A stretch of 64,000 nucleotides of DNA from an uncultured Halieaceae bacterium (GTDB lineage: Bacteria; Pseudomonadota; Gammaproteobacteria; Pseudomonadales; Halieaceae): positions 48,866-112,865 of the forward strand of contig CAJWEV010000002.1 of NCBI GenBank assembly GCA_913031575.1. The letters are read 5' to 3'. A program made the position numbers and the translations under genes. This document shows positions 56,712 through 64,000 of this stretch, piece by piece (position 1 is the stretch's first letter; every line of letters starts with the position of its first letter). Under the pieces are notes generated by a model, which was given only the letters and a program-made list of their open reading frames with translations, ran no database searches and was not told where the DNA came from.

Positions 56712-57255
56712 CTGGGTGCCACCTGACAGAAATTCGCTGTGCTTCGATATCTACCCCCACAATTACATCGTCTTCAAGCCATGGGATCAAACGTTCTCGA
56801 TCATCGATGCTTTCCTCCGTGGGTCGGACCACCAGTACATCGTTCGCGCCGGTTTCAATGAGGTGATCGACACGACCCAAACTAAGGCTTTCGTCGTCAA
56901 CGCTGAGCTCGACGCGACAACCTATCAGATCACGCCAATAAAACTCGCCGTCGTTTAGGCTGGGAAGCGAAGACATAGGTATTTCAATGGAATGACCGCG
57001 GAGCGACTCCGCTGCATTTCGATCATCGACGCCTACAAACTTCGCGATGAATCCTTTGCCTTGCGATCGCACGGCCGTGATATCCACCAATCGAACAAGC
57101 TTGCCACATGAGTCAGTCAGTTGCTTGGGTGAAATAGAGCTAAGCGAGGCTGGATCTTCAAGATAAATGCGAACCTTGACCCAGCCCTTGATTCCATAGA
57201 CGCCGACGATAGTGGCGATGGAAATAAGATGTGATGTGGCGTCTGAAGGCGCCAC
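56704..57255 (-). CDS. rimM: ribosome maturation factor RimM
   Basis: 30S assembly factor that works on the head near S19. 183 aa from GTG 57255. The N-terminal barrel reads IATIVGVYGIKGWVKVRIY; the PRC barrel includes EFYWRDLIGCRVE and LIPWLEDDVIV. In operon with rpsP ten bases upstream and trmD overlapping downstream. Confidence 0.95.
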   Translation of the reverse strand: MAPSDATSHLISIATIVGVYGIKGWVKVRIYLEDPASLSSISPKQLTDSCGKLVRLVDITAVRSQGKGFIAKFVGVDDRNAAESLRGHSIEIPMSSLPSLNDGEFYWRDLIGCRVELSVDDESLSLGRVDHLIETGANDVLVVRPTEESIDDRERLIPWLEDDVIVGVDIEAQRISVRWHPDD

Positions 57256-57265
57256 GATCGACCTA

Positions 57266-57526
57266 TTAGGCTGCAGCGGCTGCTTCGGTTGCCGCTTCTT
57301 TGATCAAACGAGCAACGCGAGGTGAAAGTTGAGCACCCTTAGCAACCCATGCATGAATACGATCAGTGTCCATACGAAGGCGCTCTTCCTGACCCCGCGC
57401 AATGGGATTAAAGAATCCGACGCGCTCAATAAAGCGTCCGTCGCGCGCGTTCCGGCTGTCCGTAACAGTCACGTGATAAAAGGGGCGCTTTTTAGAACCA
57501 CCTCGTGAGAGACGAATTGTAACCAT
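57266..57526 (-). CDS. rpsP: 30S ribosomal protein S16
   Basis: 86 aa. It opens with [19 protein letters not shown] and has [19 protein letters not shown]. First gene of the ribosomal and tRNA-modification operon, about 107 bases downstream of ffh on the same strand. Confidence 0.97.
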   Translation of the reverse strand: MVTIRLSRGGSKKRPFYHVTVTDSRNARDGRFIERVGFFNPIARGQEERLRMDTDRIHAWVAKGAQLSPRVARLIKEAATEAAAAA

Positions 57527-57633
57527 GACTATGTCCTAGTTCTTTACCGCTGGGGTGTATCCCACAGCAAAATTTAAGGTGGCGAAGACTACATGAAGTC
57601 CGCTCAGGTTTAAAGGCCCCAAAAAAGGATTAA

Positions 57634-59031
57634 TTAACGCCGGGGGAAACCAGGAGGTAAGCCGCCGGCCGGGGGCATACCCCCACCGCCACCCATCATG
57701 CCGCCCATGCCGCGCATCATGCGCTGCATGCCACCGCCCTTCATCTTCTTCATCATTTTCTGCATTTGCTTGTGCTGTTTCAGCAGACGGTTGAGGTCAG
57801 GCACCCCTGTACCCGATCCCGCAGATATACGGCGTTTGCGAGATGGGTTAATGAGATCTGGGTTTTTACGTTCTTTAGGTGTCATGGAATTAATTATTGC
57901 CTCCATGCGATCGAACTGCTTCGTATCCAATTGAGACTGTGCTGCCTGTGCCATGCCGCCCATACCTGGCATCTTTTCGAGCATGGCACCAAGACCGCCC
58001 ATGTTTTTCATCTGCTGGAGCTGATCCCGGAAGTCTTCGAGATCAAAACGGCCCCCCTTCTCAACTTTCTTTGCGAGACGCTGGGCCTTTTTCTTATCAA
58101 CTTTTCGCTCTGCATCCTCAATGAGAGAGAGCAAATCACCCATACCCAAAATACGCGAGGCCAAGCGGTCAGGATAAAACGGCTCGAGTGCCTCGGTCTT
58201 TTCACCTACACCCATGAACTTGATGGGCTTACCCGTCACCGATCGCACTGACAGCGCTGCACCACCGCGGGTGTCGGCATCAACTTTGGTCAAGATCACA
58301 CCGGTGAGTGCCAGGGCTCGATCGAAGGCAGTCGCCGTATTCACAGCGTCCTGACCGGTCATAGCGTCGATGACAAATAGTGTCTCTACTGGGTTGATCG
58401 CCTTATGAAGCACACTAATTTCAGTCATCATTTCTTCGTCGATGGCCAGTCGGCCTGCCGTATCGACCAGCAGAACATCGCTGAATGCTGTCTTGGCGTT
58501 CTTGAGTGCTCGGTTAACGATATCAACCGGACGTTCATCCACTGTCGATGGCTCAAAGCGCGCGCCGACCTCTTCGGCCAGAGTTTCGAGCTGCTTAATG
58601 GCCGCAGGACGGTAAACATCAGAACTGACCACAGTGACCTTTTTCTTTTCTCGCTCCATGAGGTAGCGAGCCAGTTTGGCGACCGAGGTTGTCTTACCCG
58701 CACCCTGAAGACCGGCCACCATGACAACGGCTGGCGGTTGGGCTGCCAGGTTGAGTTGCTCGTTAGCTTCTCCCATGACCGTTTGAAGTTCGGCCTGAAC
58801 AATCTTAAGAAACTCCTGGCCAGGAGAGAGACTCGAAGAGACCTGAGTACCGACCGCGCGTTCTTTGACGCGATCAGTAAAATCCCTTACTACTGACAGT
58901 GCAACATCGGCCTCTAAAAGCGCCATGCGCACTTCCCGAAGGGTTTCTCGAATATTGTCTTCTGTAAGGCGGGATTTGCCCGCCATTGCCTTAAGGCTGG
59001 CTGACAGACGCTCACTCAAGCTTTCAAACAT
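57634..59031 (-). CDS. ffh: signal recognition particle protein Ffh
   Basis: SRP GTPase that targets inner-membrane proteins with 4.5S RNA and FtsY. 465 aa. N domain (about 1-90), G domain with GLQGAGKTTSVAKLA, DTAGRLAIDEEMM and the TKVD motif, and a Met-rich M domain (about 300-440) with RRISAGSGTG, which contacts RNA. The tail is a Met/Gly/Pro-rich stretch that grew by simple repeats. It diverges from the ypjD-like gene, as in other gammaproteobacteria. Confidence 0.97.
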   Translation of the reverse strand: MFESLSERLSASLKAMAGKSRLTEDNIRETLREVRMALLEADVALSVVRDFTDRVKERAVGTQVSSSLSPGQEFLKIVQAELQTVMGEANEQLNLAAQPPAVVMVAGLQGAGKTTSVAKLARYLMEREKKKVTVVSSDVYRPAAIKQLETLAEEVGARFEPSTVDERPVDIVNRALKNAKTAFSDVLLVDTAGRLAIDEEMMTEISVLHKAINPVETLFVIDAMTGQDAVNTATAFDRALALTGVILTKVDADTRGGAALSVRSVTGKPIKFMGVGEKTEALEPFYPDRLASRILGMGDLLSLIEDAERKVDKKKAQRLAKKVEKGGRFDLEDFRDQLQQMKNMGGLGAMLEKMPGMGGMAQAAQSQLDTKQFDRMEAIINSMTPKERKNPDLINPSRKRRISAGSGTGVPDLNRLLKQHKQMQKMMKKMKGGGMQRMMRGMGGMMGGGGGMPPAGGLPPGFPRR

Positions 59032-59126
59032 GTCTATACCTATATTGAATAACAGTGCCGCAGACGCTGGAACCGCGTATTATAAGCCGAGGTTAAGAAA
59101 ATAATCAGGAGAATAGGACAATCGCG

Positions 59127-59942
59127 ATGCCAGAGAGTGAGGTCAGTCAGCTACTTGCGCTTACGGCCACCGGTGCGGCAGCGCTGTATTTATACACGGC
59201 CGTGCGTCAGCTTCTTCGACTGGAAAAGCGAGAGGAAAATCTTCCCAAGGCGGTTCTGGTACCTGGTCTCATTGCCTTGGCGCTCCACGGCTACGTTATC
59301 TATTCCGGCGCCACCTCGGTCAGCGCAAGCTTTGGCTTCTATAAGGTCGCCTCTATCACTTTTTGGCTAATGGGTGTACTGAGCGTGCTGATTGTTATTG
59401 CTCGGCCGCTGCAAACCTTACTTATCGCCATCTTCCCGCTAGCGGCGATTTCGATCCTGGTTGCAACCCTCACTCCGGAGACAGCGAGACCCATGACGGA
59501 AACACCACGTGGACTGCTGCTCCACATTTCAACTTCCATCATTGCCTACGCGCTATTTGGTCTGGGGATGCTGCAGGGACTGCTGGTGCTGCAGCAAAGT
59601 CGCCTTCTTCGACAGCACAAGACCCGGGGCTTGATCCGCCGACTGCCACCACTAGATGCCACCGAGCAACTGATGTTCGAACTCATACTGACGGCCACCG
59701 TCATTCTCAGTGTCTCTATCGTCGCCGGGATCTACTATGTAGAAGACTTGTTTGCGCAACATTTGATCCACAAAACAGTCCTTACGGTAATCGCTTGGAT
59801 TGTTTACGGTATTTTGACAACTGGACATTTTAGGCACGGCTGGCGCGTCAATACAGCAGTCATGTTATGTGCCAGCGGTTTCACGCTTCTAACCCTCGGT
59901 TTCTATGGCTCAAAGCTCGTATTGGAATTAGTACTGAGCTAA
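59127..59942 (+). CDS. cytochrome c assembly-type membrane protein (YpjD family)
   Basis: A 271-residue inner-membrane protein with eight predicted TM helices, of the CcsA/CcmC/YpjD group. It shows the conserved LLLHISTSIIAYALFGLGML with the His, and a Trp-bearing late region VIAWIVYGILTTGHFRHGWR. Family members move or bind heme in cytochrome c maturation. YpjD next to ffh is conserved in gammaproteobacteria and its own function is not settled. Confidence 0.88.
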   Translation: MPESEVSQLLALTATGAAALYLYTAVRQLLRLEKREENLPKAVLVPGLIALALHGYVIYSGATSVSASFGFYKVASITFWLMGVLSVLIVIARPLQTLLIAIFPLAAISILVATLTPETARPMTETPRGLLLHISTSIIAYALFGLGMLQGLLVLQQSRLLRQHKTRGLIRRLPPLDATEQLMFELILTATVILSVSIVAGIYYVEDLFAQHLIHKTVLTVIAWIVYGILTTGHFRHGWRVNTAVMLCASGFTLLTLGFYGSKLVLELVLS

Positions 59943-60011
59943 AAAACAGGGTTGCTACCGATCCGTTTTTTCTCAACAATCACTGAACATGCTCACGTCT
60001 ATTCTTAAAGT

Positions 60012-61289
60012 TTGAACGACGCCCCGCTGGGACTCCTCTTTGCCATCTTGGCTGGCCTAATCCTTCTCTCTGGTTTCTTCTCCAGCTCCGAGACGGGCAT
60101 GATGGCACTCAACCGTTACCGCCTTAAGCACTTGCAACAGCAAGGTCACAAGGGTGCACTGCGCGCCGGTAAATTGCTCGCACGGCCGGACCGATTGATT
60201 GGTCTCATCCTGATTGGTAACAATCTGGTTAATATTCTGGCATCTGCGATTGCAACTGTCGTTGCCATTCGTCTTTACGGCGACGCAGGCATCGTCATTG
60301 CAACGATCTCGCTGACGATTGTAATTTTGATTTTTGCTGAGATCACACCTAAAACCATTGCGGCCCTGCATCCAGAAAAAGTGGCTTTTCCTGCCAGCTG
60401 GATTTTGCTACCGCTCATGAAACTTATTATGCCGTTGGTATGGGCTATTAATACAATTACCAATAGTTTGCTGTCGTTGTTTGGATTCAAAGCTGATGCG
60501 TCTAGCGAGGATGCGCTGACACAGGAAGAACTCCGTACCATCGTAAACGAGTCAAGTGGCCTCATACCACGCAGACACCGCAATATGCTGGTCAATATTC
60601 TTGATCTGGAGCAAGTCACCGTTAACGACATCATGGTGCCAAGAAATGAGATCTATGGTGTTGACCTTGACGATGATGACGAGATTATTCTGAGCCGCCT
60701 GACGGGCAGCACCCATACGCTGGTGCCCGTGTTTACAGGTGATATCAATAAGATCGAGGGCATTTTGCATCTACGCCACATTGGCCGGTGCCTCAGCGAT
60801 GGTAAGCTCGATCGTGTTGCGCTGCTGCGCGAACTACAAGAGCCCTACTTCACGCCTGAAAACACGGCGCTTCACATTCAGCTTCGACACTTCCAACAGC
60901 GAAAAATCCGACTTGGCATGATTGTAGATGAGTATGGCGATATTCTTGGCCTTGTGGCTCTCGAGGACATCCTCGAGGAGATTGTTGGCAACTTCACGTC
61001 GAATCTCATAGAAGATCAGGAGGAGATCGCTACAACCTTAGATGGCGGCGCATCATGCACTGGCAGTATCCCTATCCGAGACATCAATCGACAATTTGGT
61101 TGGGAGTTGCCGACAGATGGTCCCAAGACCATCAGTGGTCTTGCACTCGAGGCGCTTGAGGCGTTTCCAATGGGTCCCGCCTCCGTAAGAGTTGCTGACT
61201 ATCAACTAGATGTTGAAGCTATCGAAGGCAACGCCATCACGCGGGTGAAGGTCACTCCACTATTGCTCATGACCGCCGAGGACGACTAA
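60012..61289 (+). CDS. CorC/HlyC-family transporter-associated protein (CNNM, CBS pair)
   Basis: A 425-residue inner-membrane protein. The DUF21/CNNM domain with three or four TM helices (about 5-150) begins FFSSSETGMMALNRYRLK. Two CBS domains (about 200-340) contain VNDIMVPRNEIYGVD and GMIVDEYGDILGLVALEDIL, followed by the CorC/HlyC domain (GSIPIRDINRQFGWEL). Family members export or gate Mg2+/Co2+. The start is TTG 60012 because no better codon is near; ribosome binding is weak. The ypjD-corC order after ffh is conserved. Confidence 0.88.
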   Translation: MNDAPLGLLFAILAGLILLSGFFSSSETGMMALNRYRLKHLQQQGHKGALRAGKLLARPDRLIGLILIGNNLVNILASAIATVVAIRLYGDAGIVIATISLTIVILIFAEITPKTIAALHPEKVAFPASWILLPLMKLIMPLVWAINTITNSLLSLFGFKADASSEDALTQEELRTIVNESSGLIPRRHRNMLVNILDLEQVTVNDIMVPRNEIYGVDLDDDDEIILSRLTGSTHTLVPVFTGDINKIEGILHLRHIGRCLSDGKLDRVALLRELQEPYFTPENTALHIQLRHFQQRKIRLGMIVDEYGDILGLVALEDILEEIVGNFTSNLIEDQEEIATTLDGGASCTGSIPIRDINRQFGWELPTDGPKTISGLALEALEAFPMGPASVRVADYQLDVEAIEGNAITRVKVTPLLLMTAEDD

Positions 61290-61293
61290 CTCC

Positions 61294-63654
<2,361 letters not shown>

Positions 63655-63826
63655 CTAATGACTGTAGCAAATATCCCAAGTTGAACGCCCCTACCAAGTG
63701 ACATGTTACGAAAACCATTCTCAAGCAGGATACGCGCATTAACCGTGGCCTCGTGCAAAGCTCTCTTGCTCAAACTGAGTTGGTAGTGCATACCCCTCTG
63801 ATATATCTCTATAGCAGGTCCCGTCA

Positions 63827-63851
63827 TAAAAAAGCCGGCGTAAGCCGGCTT
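63827..63851 (-). terminator. rho-independent terminator of the gene at the right edge
   Basis: An eight-base-pair stem AAGCCGGC / GCCGGCTT with loop GTAA; on the minus strand a T-run follows. It ends the acidic-tail gene, 23 bases past its stop, and so precedes queA. Confidence 0.88.
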
Positions 63852-63873
63852 CTCTTCAAACGGTCTGCGCTGC

Positions 63874-64000
63874 TCATTTAGATTCCTCGTCATCAGCAGA
63901 CTCTTCCGCAGGTGTCTCCTCTTCAGCAGGCTCTTCCGCAGGTGCCTCCTCTTCAGCAGGCTCTTCCGCAGGTGCCTCCTCTTCAGCAGGCTCTTCCGCA
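63874..64000 (-). CDS. C-terminal acidic repeat tail of an unidentified protein
   Basis: Only the last 41 codons are inside the window. They read as near-perfect repeats of AEEPAEEEAP, then EESADDEESK and the TGA at 63874-63876. Such tails occur on ribosomal proteins and on surface proteins. Without the rest I cannot name the gene. Confidence 0.75.
   Translation of the reverse strand, partial: AEEPAEEEAPAEEPAEEEAPAEEPAEEETPAEESADDEESK
63896..64000 (-). repeat. 30-bp tandem repeat inside the coding tail
   Basis: Three full 30-base units (63896-63925, 63926-63955, 63956-63985) and half of a fourth. The second and third are identical; the first differs at two places. The count continues past the window edge. 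Confidence 0.9.

Noticed and set aside
57897..58896. Long frames antisense to ffh
   Set aside because: They mirror ffh codons and carry no recognisable domain.

Overview
The window is a stretch of chromosome from a marine-type gammaproteobacterium. The housekeeping blocks follow the order known from Pseudomonas and relatives: purL / mltF / tadA, guaB-guaA diverging from xseA, xerD-dsbC-hom-thrC-recJ-prfB-lysS, rpsP-rimM-trmD-rplS, ffh / ypjD-like / corC-like, and queA-tgt. The accessory content is a CYP153 P450, a large TonB-dependent receptor beside an S9 peptidase, a membrane pyrophosphatase, a SulP transporter and a secreted M-type metalloprotease. This suits the OM60/NOR5 (Halieaceae) group or a neighbouring lineage. 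That assignment is inference from gene content and order, not from a phylogenetic marker.

Layout. Positions 1-4200 hold purL (cut by the window edge), mltF, tadA and an AlkA-type glycosylase. From about 4200 to 37140 lies roughly 33 kb of accessory genes, inserted between two blocks (tadA and guaA) that sit close together in Pseudomonas. It holds a stand-alone second EF-G, an acyl-CoA ligase, a zinc metalloprotease, a universal stress protein with a SulP transporter, two 2-hydroxyacid dehydrogenases (one is serA), a SOUL protein, a GNAT, hppA, a DUF305-LVIVD secreted protein overlapping dsbB, a ygeA-type racemase, rlmA, a CYP153 P450 with a dienelactone-hydrolase-like protein, an FG-GAP protein, the TonB receptor with its S9 peptidase, a thioredoxin-like protein and a YdjM-type membrane protein. 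Positions 37141-41671 hold guaBA and xseA.

Positions 41697-45791 hold the most interesting unit. A Crp/Fnr-type regulator diverges from an overlapping three-gene operon: an H-box/REC/class III cyclase protein, a single-domain REC and a membrane sensor kinase. The cyclase carries Glu and Gly where adenylate cyclases carry Lys and Asp/Thr, so a guanylate cyclase feeding a cNMP-responsive regulator is a reasonable hypothesis.

From 46378 to 59031 the genes are mostly on the minus strand: lysS, prfB with its programmed +1 frameshift, recJ, thrC, hom, the ruins of an alaC-like aminotransferase gene (both ends still readable, about 1 kb missing), dsbC, xerD, rplS, trmD, rimM, rpsP and ffh. The end of the window has a ypjD-like gene, a CorC-type protein, a DUF1289 protein, tgt, queA, and the acidic repeat-containing tail of a further minus-strand gene. 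I found no tRNA, rRNA, CRISPR array, transposase or prophage gene.
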